Assembly (NCBI GenBank): GCA_964364175.1
Contig: CAYILR010000021.1
Coordinates: 8,373 to 72,372, forward strand
DNA: 64,000 bases
Origin: CAYILR01 sp964364175
GTDB lineage: Bacteria > Bdellovibrionota > UBA1018
Direction of reading: 5' to 3'
Position numbers and translations under genes: made by a program. Under the pieces are notes generated by a model that worked only from the letters and a program-made list of their open reading frames with translations, had not been told where the DNA came from and did not search any database. Shown one piece after another: positions 15,837 to 25,195 of this stretch (within the stretch, counting starts at the first letter, position 1; each line of letters starts with the position of its first letter).

Positions 15837-16757
15837 ATGTACTATCCAAAACCCAAACACATCGGCGGAACCCTGATTCGCTCCGTAGTGAGTCTTCTGC
15901 GGAAGCAGGGAGTGGAGCTCCCTCTGAAAAATCCTGTTTGGATCGCTGTCTCGGGCGGTTCGGACTCAGTTGCGTTGGCTCATCTTCTGGTTCATTACGG
16001 CCGCAGAGTGGTTGCGAGAGAACAGATTCAAATTTTACACATTCATCATGGATGGAGACCTCGAGCCGCGGATCTGGATCAAAAGAGGGTGGAGTCGCTT
16101 GCGAAAAAATGGAAAATCCCCTGCCATACAGTTCATCTGGATCCCGGACACCTCAAAAAAGGGGAGTCATGGGAGGATGCAGCACGCAAAGAGCGCGGAA
16201 AAGTATTTAGTGAAATCAACCGTAAGAACGAGAGAGTTTTGACTGCGCACCATGCCGATGATCTGGCTGAAACGGTCATTTGGAGGTTGGCAACGGGATG
16301 CTTCAATAGTCATGCAGGGGGAATTCTCGTCAACGATGAGTCGACTGGGCAAATTCGGCCACTTTTGAATATTCGCAAGCCGTTACTTCAAGCGTACCTT
16401 CGCGAGGAAAAAACCCGATGGCGTGAAGATCGGACCAATCAAGATCCACGATTTTTGAGAGCCCGAATGAGGAAGGAACTCATGCCAGCGATCGAGGCTA
16501 TTTTCCCTAACGCCATAGAACACTTGGTGAATCTTGCTTTGGCTAAACAAGGCGAAAAAGACGATCAGGCGCCTGAAATCCCCGCAAAGCTATTGCCCGC
16601 CTTGCTGCAAACACGTCTGAAACGTCAACATTACGAGTGGCTTCTTCGAGAGCGCGCATATGGCAACCAGATGGACCTACCTGGAAACTGGGTGCTCAAA
16701 TGCGAGCATTCAAATTTGAAAAAAACCAAACGTTGGGTGTTAGAACGTAGTCTTTGA
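15837..16757 (+). CDS. tilS: tRNA(Ile)-lysidine synthase
   Basis: 306 residues. Adds lysine to C34 of the CAU isoleucine tRNA so that it reads AUA. The PP-loop ATP-binding motif SGGSDS is at residues 39-44, followed by ILHIHHGWRPRAADLD. TAHHADDLAETVIWRLATGC forms the catalytic core, and WREDRTNQDPRFLRARMRKEL is the usual region after it. The protein is shorter than the 430-residue E. coli enzyme and lacks most of the C-terminal tRNA-recognition domain, as in compact TilS proteins. It sits between a CAU tRNA and ftsH, a common neighbour order for tilS. Confidence 0.93.
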   Translation: MYYPKPKHIGGTLIRSVVSLLRKQGVELPLKNPVWIAVSGGSDSVALAHLLVHYGRRVVAREQIQILHIHHGWRPRAADLDQKRVESLAKKWKIPCHTVHLDPGHLKKGESWEDAARKERGKVFSEINRKNERVLTAHHADDLAETVIWRLATGCFNSHAGGILVNDESTGQIRPLLNIRKPLLQAYLREEKTRWREDRTNQDPRFLRARMRKELMPAIEAIFPNAIEHLVNLALAKQGEKDDQAPEIPAKLLPALLQTRLKRQHYEWLLRERAYGNQMDLPGNWVLKCEHSNLKKTKRWVLERSL

Positions 16758-16810
16758 CCTGACCCCAGCAAATGTGCCATCATTTCATATAGGAAAGGTG
16801 CTTTTTCTCC

Positions 16811-18751
16811 ATGAAATCATCCCACAAAACGATCGCTCTTTGGTTGGTCGGAATTTTATTGGTCGCGAGTATTTTCAAGGCCGTTGATCCAGCCAATCGG
16901 CATCGCAAAGAAATTAAATTTAGCGAGTTTGTTCAATTAGTCAAAGAGGGCAAGGTCGCTGAAGTCACTTACAAGTCGGACAATATTATTTCGGGGGTTC
17001 TCAAGGATCCTGGGACCGGCGCAAAGCAGGTTTTTGAGACTGTGGGTGATACGGAAAATGCCAAGATTTTTGAAATCCTGGAGAAGAATAACATCATCCC
17101 CAACTATGATCGTTCTGAGCGCGTACCATTTTGGCAGCAGCTCTTGGTCTCGTGGGCGCCGATGTTGCTCCTTCTTTTCTTTTTCTTCTTCTTCATGCGG
17201 CAGATTCAAGTGGGTGGCGGCAAAGCCATGTCCTTTGGCAAGAGCAAGGCTCGTCTGCTGACTGAGAATACGAACAAAGTTACCTTCAAAGACGTTGCAG
17301 GTGCGGACGAAGCAAAGCAGGAACTTGAGGAGATTATCGAGTTCTTGAAAGATCCAAAAAAATTCACAAAATTAGGCGGACGAATCCCAAAAGGCGTTCT
17401 GCTGATGGGTCCTCCGGGCACTGGAAAAACACTACTCGCGAAAGCCATTGCAGGCGAGGCGGGGGCCCCGTTCTTTTCGATTTCTGGATCTGATTTCGTG
17501 GAAATGTTCGTTGGGGTCGGTGCTTCACGTGTTCGAGATCTATTTGAACAAGGTAAAAAACACGCTCCTTGTATTATTTTCATTGATGAGATCGATGCGG
17601 TGGGGAGACACCGTGGAGCAGGTCTGGGTGGAGGACACGACGAGCGTGAGCAAACTCTCAACCAACTGCTGGTCGAGATGGATGGATTTGAAGCGAATGT
17701 CGGCGTGATTTTGATTGCTGCCACCAACCGCCCCGATGTTCTGGATCCCGCATTGCTGAGACCCGGTCGTTTTGATCGACGCGTGGTGGTTTCTGTTCCT
17801 GACGTCAGAGGTCGCGAGGAGATCCTCAAGGTTCACACCCGCAAAGTTCCGATGGCGACAGATATCAATTTGAATACTATTGCGCGAGGAACTCCCGGAT
17901 TTTCGGGTGCTGATCTTGAGAATTTGGTGAATGAAGCCGCCCTGTTGGCTGCTCGCATGGACAAAAAAGTCATCGACATGTCGGATTTCGAATACGCCAA
18001 GGACAAAGTCCTGATGGGTGTTGAACGCAAAAGTCTCGTGCTCAGTGAAGTCGAGAGACGTACGACGGCGTATCATGAAGCAGGACATACTCTGGTGGGC
18101 AAGCTGATTCCTGGGATTGATCCGATTCACAAGGTTACAATTATTCCTCGCGGAATGGCTCTGGGCGTGACCCAGACTTTGCCTAAAGAGGACCGCATGA
18201 GCCTCTCCAAAGAGAAAGCTGAGAATAATATCTCCTTCCTCATGGGGGGGAGAATCGCTGAGGAGCTGATTCTCAAGCAGCAAACCACGGGCGCGTCGAA
18301 TGACATCGAGCGGGCTACCGATATTGCACGTCGAATGGTTTGCGAATGGGGGATGAGCACGGCTCTGGGTCCATTGTCTTTTGGGCAAAAAGAGGACCCG
18401 ATTTTCTTGGGCCGGGAGATCTCTCAGCAACGATCGTATTCTGAACAAACCGCACAGATCATTGACCGCGAGATTCGCGATATCGTGGAACGAAACTACA
18501 AGCGAGCCAACGACCTTTTGTCGGATAAGTTGCAAATACTGCACGACCTCGCAAATGCGCTTTTGGAGTTTGAGACTTTGGATGCAGCGGAGGTCGAGCA
18601 GATTGTTTGTGGCGAAAAAATAGTCAGAAAACCCAAGCCTTCGACGGATGGCCAGACCGGTGGAACAGCACCTGCTGCGTCGACTCCGACGCGTTCGGAT
18701 CCGTCGACTGACAGCGGAGTGGGGGCTTCGCCTGCACCGATGCCTGCATAG
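16811..18751 (+). CDS. ftsH: ATP-dependent zinc metalloprotease FtsH
   Basis: 646 residues, inner-membrane hexameric protease for misfolded membrane proteins and short-lived regulators. Two membrane segments: about 8-24 and about 112-130 (MLLLLFFFFFFM), with a periplasmic domain between. AAA domain: Walker A GPPGTGKT near 199-206, Walker B IIFIDEIDAVGRHRG, second region of homology ATNRPDVLDPALLRPGRFDR. Protease zinc site HEAGH near 422-426, with the downstream Asp in GASNDIERAT. The last 40 residues are a Thr/Ser/Pro/Ala-rich tail of low complexity. AGGAAAGG precedes the ATG at 16811. It begins the ftsH-cdaA-ybbR-glmM operon. Confidence 0.97.
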   Translation: MKSSHKTIALWLVGILLVASIFKAVDPANRHRKEIKFSEFVQLVKEGKVAEVTYKSDNIISGVLKDPGTGAKQVFETVGDTENAKIFEILEKNNIIPNYDRSERVPFWQQLLVSWAPMLLLLFFFFFFMRQIQVGGGKAMSFGKSKARLLTENTNKVTFKDVAGADEAKQELEEIIEFLKDPKKFTKLGGRIPKGVLLMGPPGTGKTLLAKAIAGEAGAPFFSISGSDFVEMFVGVGASRVRDLFEQGKKHAPCIIFIDEIDAVGRHRGAGLGGGHDEREQTLNQLLVEMDGFEANVGVILIAATNRPDVLDPALLRPGRFDRRVVVSVPDVRGREEILKVHTRKVPMATDINLNTIARGTPGFSGADLENLVNEAALLAARMDKKVIDMSDFEYAKDKVLMGVERKSLVLSEVERRTTAYHEAGHTLVGKLIPGIDPIHKVTIIPRGMALGVTQTLPKEDRMSLSKEKAENNISFLMGGRIAEELILKQQTTGASNDIERATDIARRMVCEWGMSTALGPLSFGQKEDPIFLGREISQQRSYSEQTAQIIDREIRDIVERNYKRANDLLSDKLQILHDLANALLEFETLDAAEVEQIVCGEKIVRKPKPSTDGQTGGTAPAASTPTRSDPSTDSGVGASPAPMPA

Positions 18752-18759
18752 AAAGTAGA

Positions 18760-19593
18760 ATGATTGAGTTACTGAAGGGGTTACACGCAAGCTTTCGGTG
18801 GATTGACCTAGTCGATATCGCTATCGTCGCTTTCATCGTATATCGTGCGCTGCTCCTGATCAAAGGCACCCGGGCCATGCAGATGCTGACCGGCCTGGGA
18901 ATTTTGGGAATTGGTTTTTTTCTCTCATCTGCTGCCGAACTATTCACTACACATTGGGTTCTTTCTTACTTTTTTGACTACCTGATTTTGGTTGTCATCG
19001 TTGTTTTCCAGGATGACCTGAGACGGGCCCTCACTCACGTCGGCAAGAACCCATTCTTCGCTTCTGCGTCCGAGGAGGAAGAACGCGAAATGGTCGACGA
19101 AATCTCCCGCGCAGCCACCCGATTGGCCAAAGAACGAGTGGGTGCGCTGATTGTGATCGAGCGCGAAACCGGCCTCAAAAATTTCATTGATACTGGATCG
19201 CGGATCGATGCCCGGGTCAAATCCGAGCTGATTTATTCCATATTCATTACTGATTCACCCATGCACGACGGGGCTGTGATCGTCACGGATGGAAAATTAG
19301 CGGCAGCCGGATGCTTCTTGCCTCTTTCGAAAGATCCCAACATTGATAAAAAATACGGGACTCGCCACCGTGCTGCCTTGGGGCTTACCGAGGATACCGA
19401 TGCCATTGTAGTCCTGGTGTCGGAGGAAGCTGGAGAAGCGCATTTGGTGAAGAACGGGAAACTGACCACCAACCTCACTGAACTCGAGCTTAGGCAAAGC
19501 CTGGTAGCTCTCTTGGACTTGTCGAGAGGACCCACCAAGCTGCCCCGTCGTATGAGGAGCTGGTTCCAGGCTGTCAAAGGACATAAATCATGA
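18760..19593 (+). CDS. cdaA: Diadenylate cyclase CdaA
   Basis: 277 residues. Makes the second messenger c-di-AMP from two ATP at the inner membrane. Three N-terminal membrane segments (about 15-95: IDLVDIAIVAFIVYRALLLI, LGILGIGFFLSSAAELF, LSYFFDYLILVVIVVFQDDL). They are followed by the DAC domain with MHDGAVIV (Asp170) and GTRHRAALGL (202-204), the ATP-binding pairs of the family. It begins 8 bases after ftsH and overlaps ybbR by four bases. c-di-AMP commonly controls osmolyte and potassium transport and envelope synthesis. YbbR/CdaR is its usual partner and GlmM is known to inhibit CdaA in Firmicutes, so the gene order is meaningful. Confidence 0.93.
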   Translation: MIELLKGLHASFRWIDLVDIAIVAFIVYRALLLIKGTRAMQMLTGLGILGIGFFLSSAAELFTTHWVLSYFFDYLILVVIVVFQDDLRRALTHVGKNPFFASASEEEEREMVDEISRAATRLAKERVGALIVIERETGLKNFIDTGSRIDARVKSELIYSIFITDSPMHDGAVIVTDGKLAAAGCFLPLSKDPNIDKKYGTRHRAALGLTEDTDAIVVLVSEEAGEAHLVKNGKLTTNLTELELRQSLVALLDLSRGPTKLPRRMRSWFQAVKGHKS

Positions 19594-20504
19594 TTCTCGA
19601 TCGTCTCTGGGGTTTGTTCGCAGTGAACTGGGTGACTAAACTGGTTTCGATCTTGGTCGCAGTTGTGATCTGGGGCGTGGTTTTGGGTTCTCGTGTAGTA
19701 GAAGTGACCAAGGAAATCGCTGTAGAAGTAGTAACCGCCCCTGATGTGATCCCTGCCAACGAAATCCCGGACAAAGTGCAATTCAGGCTAGCTGGACCTA
19801 AGGCGTTTTTGAGAACTATTATTGACCGTAGGGAAGATCCGATTCGGATCAATCTGACTGCTCATAAATCTGGAATGGTGAACTACCGATTCCTTTCGGA
19901 TAATGTGCATCTACCGATTGGGATCAAAGTCCTTTCGATCACCCCAGCGATGACCAATATTAAACTGGAGGCATTGAAAAGAAAGGACGTCCCGGTCCGC
20001 GTGGAGTTCAGAGGATCACCGCCTGAGGGCTACCGTCTGAGCCGGTTCGATTTGGCTCCTCAGACGGTCAGGGTTCGTGGCCCAGAGTCGAAAGTGGAGG
20101 CTGTCACGGAGATCGCCACTGTGCCAATTGACATCTCCACCCTTCGTCAAAACCTTCAAAAAGAATTAACACTCGATTTAAACCGTTATGGTGTACAATT
20201 AGACAGCCCAGCACCCAAAATTTCGATCGTCATGGATGCGGTTTCTGCGAATTTTAAAATAAAAAGTGTAGATATTCGCGTGCTAAGCCCGTATAAGTTC
20301 ACGATGAACGAAAAGACGGCCACTGTTTGGATCCGGGCAACGCCCAAGGATCTCAAAGAGCTGGACCGAAGCAAGGTTTACGGATTGGTAGACCTCAGAG
20401 GAAAGCCGAAAGGCAATTACACTGAAAATATTAAAGTAGTCATGCCCGAGAGTATCGGCTTGGTGAAAGTACTGCCGGAGAAAGTAAAGATCACGTTATG
20501 GTAA
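19590..20504 (+). CDS. ybbR: YbbR-like domain protein (CdaR-type regulator of CdaA)
   Basis: 304 residues. One N-terminal membrane anchor (about 8-32, LFAVNWVTKLVSILVAVVIW) and then repeated YbbR domains on the periplasmic side: VQFRLAGPKAFLRTI, VPVRVEFRGSPPEGYRLSRF, APQTVRVRGPESKVEAV, IATVPIDIS, ENIKVVMPE, LPEKVKITLW. The set of about 80-residue beta-rich repeats is typical. In other bacteria CdaR binds and tunes the diadenylate cyclase encoded upstream. Its start overlaps cdaA by ATGA, and it overlaps glmM by 7 bases, so expression is tightly coupled. Confidence 0.88.
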   Translation: MILDRLWGLFAVNWVTKLVSILVAVVIWGVVLGSRVVEVTKEIAVEVVTAPDVIPANEIPDKVQFRLAGPKAFLRTIIDRREDPIRINLTAHKSGMVNYRFLSDNVHLPIGIKVLSITPAMTNIKLEALKRKDVPVRVEFRGSPPEGYRLSRFDLAPQTVRVRGPESKVEAVTEIATVPIDISTLRQNLQKELTLDLNRYGVQLDSPAPKISIVMDAVSANFKIKSVDIRVLSPYKFTMNEKTATVWIRATPKDLKELDRSKVYGLVDLRGKPKGNYTENIKVVMPESIGLVKVLPEKVKITLW

Positions 20505-21910
20505 AGCTTTTTGGAACAGATGGTATTCGCGGGATGGCAAATGAATTTCCTATGACAGGGGAAATCGCAATGGCAGTGGGTCGCGCTGTGGCTCACGTAT
20601 TGCGGAGCATGCCTCAGGCTACTCGTGGCAGCTCGGTGCCTGTGGGTCTCAAGCCTTTGGAATCCACCAAGCCCGTTCGTCGTGCAAAAATCGTTTTGGG
20701 TAAGGACACTCGTTTGTCCGGATATATGTTGGAGCAAGCCCTGGCGTCCGGAATTTGCTCGATGGGTGCTGACGTGATTTTGATCGGCCCGATGCCTACC
20801 CCTGGCGTAGCGTTTGTGACTCAGAACATGCGCGCTGATGCGGGAATTATGCTTTCGGCTTCTCACAATCCGTACCATGACAACGGAATCAAAATTTTCT
20901 CGGCGGATGGTTACAAACTACCTGATCCGCTCGAAGCTGAAATCGAACGCTTAGTTTTCAGTAAAGAAATGGATCGTTTCCGTCCCACAGGCGATCTCGT
21001 CGGAAAAGCATTCCGAATCGATGATCTCTTGGGTCGATACTTGGTTTTCTTGAAATCTCAATTCCCCAAAGATTTGGATTTGATGGGACTTCGCCTGGTC
21101 GTGGATTGCGCCAACGGGGCAGCCTACAAAGTAGCACCGCTCGTATTCGAAGAGCTGGGTGCCGAAGTCATCAAACGTGGAGTTTCTCCCAACGGTCTCA
21201 ATATCAACGACAAGTGCGGAGCTTTGCACCCCGAAAACATTGCGGGTGCAACTGTAGAATATCGCGCTGATATCGGTATCTCCCTGGATGGAGACGGCGA
21301 TCGTTGTATTCTTTCGGACGAAAACGGCGAGATTGTCGACGGTGATCAAATCATCGGTCTTTGCGCCCTTGAAATGTTCCGAGAAAAAAGACTCAAAGGC
21401 AACACGGTAGTAACGACTCCGATGTCCAACATGGGACTTGAAACTACTCTGAAACAACATGGAATCTCGATGGTCCGGTCCAAAGTCGGCGATCGCTACG
21501 TCGTCGAGACCATGCGCCAGAACGGGTACAGCCTAGGCGGCGAGCAATCCGGTCACATTGTGTTCTTGGAGCAATCCACTACGGGAGACGGAATTGTCGC
21601 TGCATTGAAAGTTCTCGAAGCGATGAAGCGTACCGGCAAGCCTCTTTCGGAATTAAAAAAAGCCATTCGTCTTTTCCCTCAAGTTCGCGAAGACGTTCGA
21701 GTCAGCAAAAAAGATCCCTTGGAAGGTTTCGCTGACATCAGCAAAGCGATTCAAGTTGCAAACGACGCGCTCAAAGAACGCGGCCGAGTTTTTGTCCGCT
21801 ACTCCGGCACCGAGCCACTGGCTCGCGTGATGGTCGAAGGCGAAGATTCTGAGCAGATTTCCGCGTTGGCCAAGAACATTGCCAGCGCGATTCAAAAACA
21901 TTTGGGGTAG
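20498..21910 (+). CDS. glmM: Phosphoglucosamine mutase
   Basis: 470 residues. Converts glucosamine-6-phosphate to glucosamine-1-phosphate for peptidoglycan and LPS precursors. N-terminus KLFGTDGIRGMANEFPMT, active-site loop SASHNP with Ser122, metal site DGDGDR, sugar-binding GGEQSGH, phosphate-binding RYSGTEPLARVM. The active-site Ser is about 20 positions later than in E. coli (Ser102). The cause is an extra basic/Pro-rich segment at about 35-55 (TRGSSVPVGLKPLESTKPV). It ends the ftsH-cdaA-ybbR-glmM operon and overlaps ybbR by 7 bases. It is convergent with the gene at 21927. Confidence 0.96.
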   Translation: MVKLFGTDGIRGMANEFPMTGEIAMAVGRAVAHVLRSMPQATRGSSVPVGLKPLESTKPVRRAKIVLGKDTRLSGYMLEQALASGICSMGADVILIGPMPTPGVAFVTQNMRADAGIMLSASHNPYHDNGIKIFSADGYKLPDPLEAEIERLVFSKEMDRFRPTGDLVGKAFRIDDLLGRYLVFLKSQFPKDLDLMGLRLVVDCANGAAYKVAPLVFEELGAEVIKRGVSPNGLNINDKCGALHPENIAGATVEYRADIGISLDGDGDRCILSDENGEIVDGDQIIGLCALEMFREKRLKGNTVVTTPMSNMGLETTLKQHGISMVRSKVGDRYVVETMRQNGYSLGGEQSGHIVFLEQSTTGDGIVAALKVLEAMKRTGKPLSELKKAIRLFPQVREDVRVSKKDPLEGFADISKAIQVANDALKERGRVFVRYSGTEPLARVMVEGEDSEQISALAKNIASAIQKHLG

Positions 21911-21926
21911 ATGTTTCCGCTCACTA

Positions 21927-23063
21927 CTACTTATCCATTCGCAAAATTCTGGATTTTTCCGCTTCAAAACGGTTTAACGCATCGGAGGTTTGGCGAAGCT
22001 CTTCTTTAAACGAATCAACGGTCGCTTGAGTGATCTCGGTTCTGGTGTGTTCCCCCGATTTTGTTTCCCCGTGCAAGAAGTAGCGAAGAGTTCCATTGCT
22101 TTCAACACGTTCAATTTGATTCACGTTTCGTTGTTGCAGTGTCTGGCGAGAAACAAGGCTGCGACGAAATTCTTCAAGACCCCAGGAAAATGCCGAACGT
22201 TCACGCCCAAGTTGCGGATCGATCCTAAATCCTCTTGTTACGGGAATTTGAGAATGTTCAGGGGAAGGTTGAATGGCGTTAGAAATCAGACTTGTTGCTG
22301 TTCCACTCCATGACCATCCACAGCTTTCGTAGAGTTCTGTGACGGACGGCATCGGGTTATTTGTATCAAATTCGTTTCGGTAGTTCGCCTCGACACGTCT
22401 ATAGGAGCAAGTCATATCTATAGGCGAGGGCGTGTCGTTGGACTCTCGACAGGATTGTCCTGTAACAGCCCTGAAATATTCATCCATCGGTGTAGGATGG
22501 GCTGCGAACTGTGGGTCAAGGACCATGGTTTGTGTTCCGCCCGAAGCGGTTTTGACTTTTACGATGGCGACCGTGTGTGTTCTGTAATTCAGCGGAGAAA
22601 CAAACGCGCCGGAATTGTCAAAAAGATTTCCTATGATAGCTGGAGCAGAGATAAAAATTCTTTCGGATTGATAACCCTGCTCCGTTAAAATTTTATTGAT
22701 CAAATAAGCTCGTCGTTCGCATTGTCCCCGCGGTTGAGCAGAACGGAATAACGGGTTATTTCTGAGATCTGAATAAAGCCTTTGAAGAGTCTCCTCGGAG
22801 ATCTCAGGCTTGATCTTTGGGTAACATCGTTTGAACAGGTCTCTTTCGCATTGATTAAAAAGTCTGACTTGCTCGCGTCTTCTCGCGGGATTGCTGTCCA
22901 AATGTAATTGATCCGATTGTAAACAGGCACCTGGAATGGCAGGAACGCTGATTTGCCTGATCTGTTGATGGAAGTCTTGAAGCGCAAGATCGTGGCAAAC
23001 GTCATTGGCCTGAGCAGTGATTTGGAATAGGATGAAGAAAGCCCAAATGAATCCCGACCCCAT
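21927..23063 (-). CDS. Exported protein with a Cys-His-Asp (protein glutaminase-like) core
   Basis: 378 residues. Signal peptide about 1-19 (FIWAFFILFQITAQA). A core at about 110-190 has RGQCERRAYLINKILTEQGY, NYRTHTVAIVKV and MVLDPQFA. This is the Cys, His, Asp-Pro order of bacterial protein-glutamine glutaminases and related transglutaminase-fold enzymes. If so it would deamidate glutamines on secreted or host-side proteins; this rests on motif order alone. The last 60 residues are charged and helical (EELRQTSDALNRFEAEKS). Many cysteines suit an extracytoplasmic site. It is convergent with glmM. Confidence 0.6.
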   Translation of the reverse strand: MGSGFIWAFFILFQITAQANDVCHDLALQDFHQQIRQISVPAIPGACLQSDQLHLDSNPARRREQVRLFNQCERDLFKRCYPKIKPEISEETLQRLYSDLRNNPLFRSAQPRGQCERRAYLINKILTEQGYQSERIFISAPAIIGNLFDNSGAFVSPLNYRTHTVAIVKVKTASGGTQTMVLDPQFAAHPTPMDEYFRAVTGQSCRESNDTPSPIDMTCSYRRVEANYRNEFDTNNPMPSVTELYESCGWSWSGTATSLISNAIQPSPEHSQIPVTRGFRIDPQLGRERSAFSWGLEEFRRSLVSRQTLQQRNVNQIERVESNGTLRYFLHGETKSGEHTRTEITQATVDSFKEELRQTSDALNRFEAEKSRILRMDK

Positions 23064-23224
23064 CTAATTATTATACTTTTTTTGTATGTTAATGCAAAAT
23101 AAAAAAATCCAATTATTTTATACAGTTAAATAAGACATTAACAGTAGTCAGCCGATTCAAAAAATTGACGACAGGCATAGGGTTGCATTAAACTTTGACT
23201 TGCATGTCTAATGAGGGAAGGAGA

Positions 23225-24409
23225 ATGAGACTGTTTTATCGAATTTTGTTTTTTATAGTTTTGTTGAAAATCAATACGTCTTGGGTGTTTGCTGATACAA
23301 ATACTTGCGGGGATGTGGACATGCGTGCACCAGGCGGTGTCATGGAGTCGATCCCAGTGAGAGATCAATCCAGTTATCATAATTGTTCATTTGTGGCTGA
23401 ATCCGCAATGGCAGAAGCCTTTATGCGACGGGAGCGCATTCGGCAGCAGCGTGCTCATCCACAACAACTGCTTCCTCTTGAAACTCCAATTGATCCCTAT
23501 GTTTTGGCAATGGAGGGCAGCTCAAGGGGAAGTACTGACTATCTGACTGGCAACGGAGCAGATTTGGGGGATGCTATCCGAGAAATGAAGCGATTTGGGG
23601 TTTGTTCTCGAACTGCCCTGGATCCCTACGGAGGAGGAAGCCAGCGTATTTGGTACGATACGATTCAACGTATGGATCGAGAAGATCGTCACATTTTTTT
23701 AGAAACACTGAAAACTTGCGGACAGGTATATTCGTCGCTCCCCGGAGAAGAACAGAGGCTTCGTGCAGAGGCGCTTGCACAGGAAATCCGATGTTCACCA
23801 TTATATTCTTCTATGGATATGCTCCCGCACGCTATGGTTCAAACCCTGGCGCAATTGAGGACCCGAGATGTGGATCAAGCTCTTCGATCTTGTAACGGAA
23901 GATACAGTTTTCTGAGGCAAATTATGTTTCCAGAGTGTTTTCCGGACGCCCCCAACCCCAATCGACGAGCTGTCGATCAAGTGCCAAATCCAAGGATAGA
24001 GACGATCGAAGCAGGTGCTACTCGCGAACAGATGTTGCAAAGAATTAGAACAGAATTAAGTCAAACTGACCCCATACCTGTTGAAGTGAATATGAATTTG
24101 AACGGCCTGAGTGGGGCGGTCGATTGCAACAACGGGGGATGCAATCATGCCATGCTGGTGATTGGCAGTCGATCCGATACCAGCGGCAAGTGTTGGTACC
24201 TTCTCAGAAATAGTTGGGGAGTGTCCTGCGAGGGTTGGAATGTAGAAAACAGCGAAGGGGTAGCTCCAGCCTCTGGCAAACCCAGATCTTCAACGAATCT
24301 AGCTAGATTAGATGCAGTCTCCTGCGACGGAAACGGAAACCTTTGGATTCAAGAGAGTTCGATGTTGCGGCATCTGGATGGGATTGCGTCGCTTCCCTTG
24401 CGTCCATGA
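23225..24409 (+). CDS. Exported papain-like (C1) cysteine peptidase-like protein
   Basis: 394 residues from the ATG at 23225, preceded by GGAAGGAGA; a start 30 bases upstream has no such site. Signal peptide 1-23 (ending WVFA). Papain-type catalytic order: IPVRDQSSYHNCSFVAESA with Cys54, GGCNHAMLVIGSR with His308, and LLRNSWGVSCEGW with Asn329. The block CGSCWAF of papain is changed to YHNCSFV. About 250 residues between Cys and His form a large Cys-containing insertion. Probably a secreted peptidase or a relative with changed activity. Upstream 23064-23224 is AT-rich with a TTGACG near 23164. Confidence 0.7.
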   Translation: MRLFYRILFFIVLLKINTSWVFADTNTCGDVDMRAPGGVMESIPVRDQSSYHNCSFVAESAMAEAFMRRERIRQQRAHPQQLLPLETPIDPYVLAMEGSSRGSTDYLTGNGADLGDAIREMKRFGVCSRTALDPYGGGSQRIWYDTIQRMDREDRHIFLETLKTCGQVYSSLPGEEQRLRAEALAQEIRCSPLYSSMDMLPHAMVQTLAQLRTRDVDQALRSCNGRYSFLRQIMFPECFPDAPNPNRRAVDQVPNPRIETIEAGATREQMLQRIRTELSQTDPIPVEVNMNLNGLSGAVDCNNGGCNHAMLVIGSRSDTSGKCWYLLRNSWGVSCEGWNVENSEGVAPASGKPRSSTNLARLDAVSCDGNGNLWIQESSMLRHLDGIASLPLRP

Positions 24410-24433
24410 GGGGGACGTGCTTATAAATGAAAA

Positions 24434-25195
24434 ATGCTGCCACGTCTTGGAGTCAATATTGATCACATTGCAACCCTTCGTCAGTTGAGAGGAACCCCTT
24501 ATCCTGACATGCTAGAAGCCGCGCGAATCTGTGAGATCGCTGGTGCGAAGCAAATCACAGTTCATCTGCGTGAAGACCGTCGACACATCCAAGACCAGGA
24601 TGTGATTGATCTTAGAAAATCCCTGAAAATCCAGCTCAACCTCGAAATGGCTGCCACGGATGCCATGACGAAGTTTGCGTGTAAAATCAAACCCAACTGG
24701 TCTTGCCTGGTTCCGGAGAAACGACAGGAAGTCACCACAGAAGGTGGATTGGATCTGAAAAAAACCCGTGCTCGGATTGTAAAAACAACAAAGGCCCTTC
24801 AAAAAAACAAAATTCGAGTGAGTTTATTCATTGAACCTTCTGTTGATGCAGTCCGGCTGAGCCATGAACTCGGAGCCGACGCCGTTGAGCTTCATACAGG
24901 GAAATACTGCATGGCCACCCAAGGTGCTTATGGGAAAAAATCCGCTGCAATTCAAAAGCAAGAATTTTCAAAAATTCGCCAAGCGGCTGAACTAGGACGT
25001 TCGTTAGGTCTGCACATGCACGCGGGTCACGGGTTCGACTACGAGAACGTCAGATCTGTAGCTGCTCTGGAAGCCAAAAAAGGTGTGCCTCTCTTCGAAG
25101 AGTACAATATTGGCCATGCCATTGTATGCCGTGCTGCAATCGTAGGACTCGAACGAGCCGTGAGAGAAATGGTGTCCTCAATATGCGCACCTTAA
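24434..25195 (+). CDS. pdxJ: Pyridoxine 5'-phosphate synthase
   Basis: 253 residues. Condenses 1-deoxyxylulose 5-phosphate with 3-amino-2-oxopropyl phosphate in vitamin B6 synthesis. Motifs: LGVNIDHIATLRQLRGTPYP with the catalytic His, GAKQITVHLREDRRHIQD, NLEMAATDAM, LVPEKRQEVTTEGGLD, VSLFIEPS, ADAVELHTGKYC, LHMHAGHGFDYENV and YNIGHAIVCRAAIVGLE. The length is usual (about 240). It overlaps the nnr gene by 13 bases, so it heads the operon pdxJ-nnr-tsaE. Confidence 0.96.
   Translation: MLPRLGVNIDHIATLRQLRGTPYPDMLEAARICEIAGAKQITVHLREDRRHIQDQDVIDLRKSLKIQLNLEMAATDAMTKFACKIKPNWSCLVPEKRQEVTTEGGLDLKKTRARIVKTTKALQKNKIRVSLFIEPSVDAVRLSHELGADAVELHTGKYCMATQGAYGKKSAAIQKQEFSKIRQAAELGRSLGLHMHAGHGFDYENVRSVAALEAKKGVPLFEEYNIGHAIVCRAAIVGLERAVREMVSSICAP

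Noticed and set aside
17540..18790. 416-codon open frame on the minus strand inside ftsH
   Set aside because: Antisense shadow of a strongly conserved gene; low-complexity composition, no start site support.
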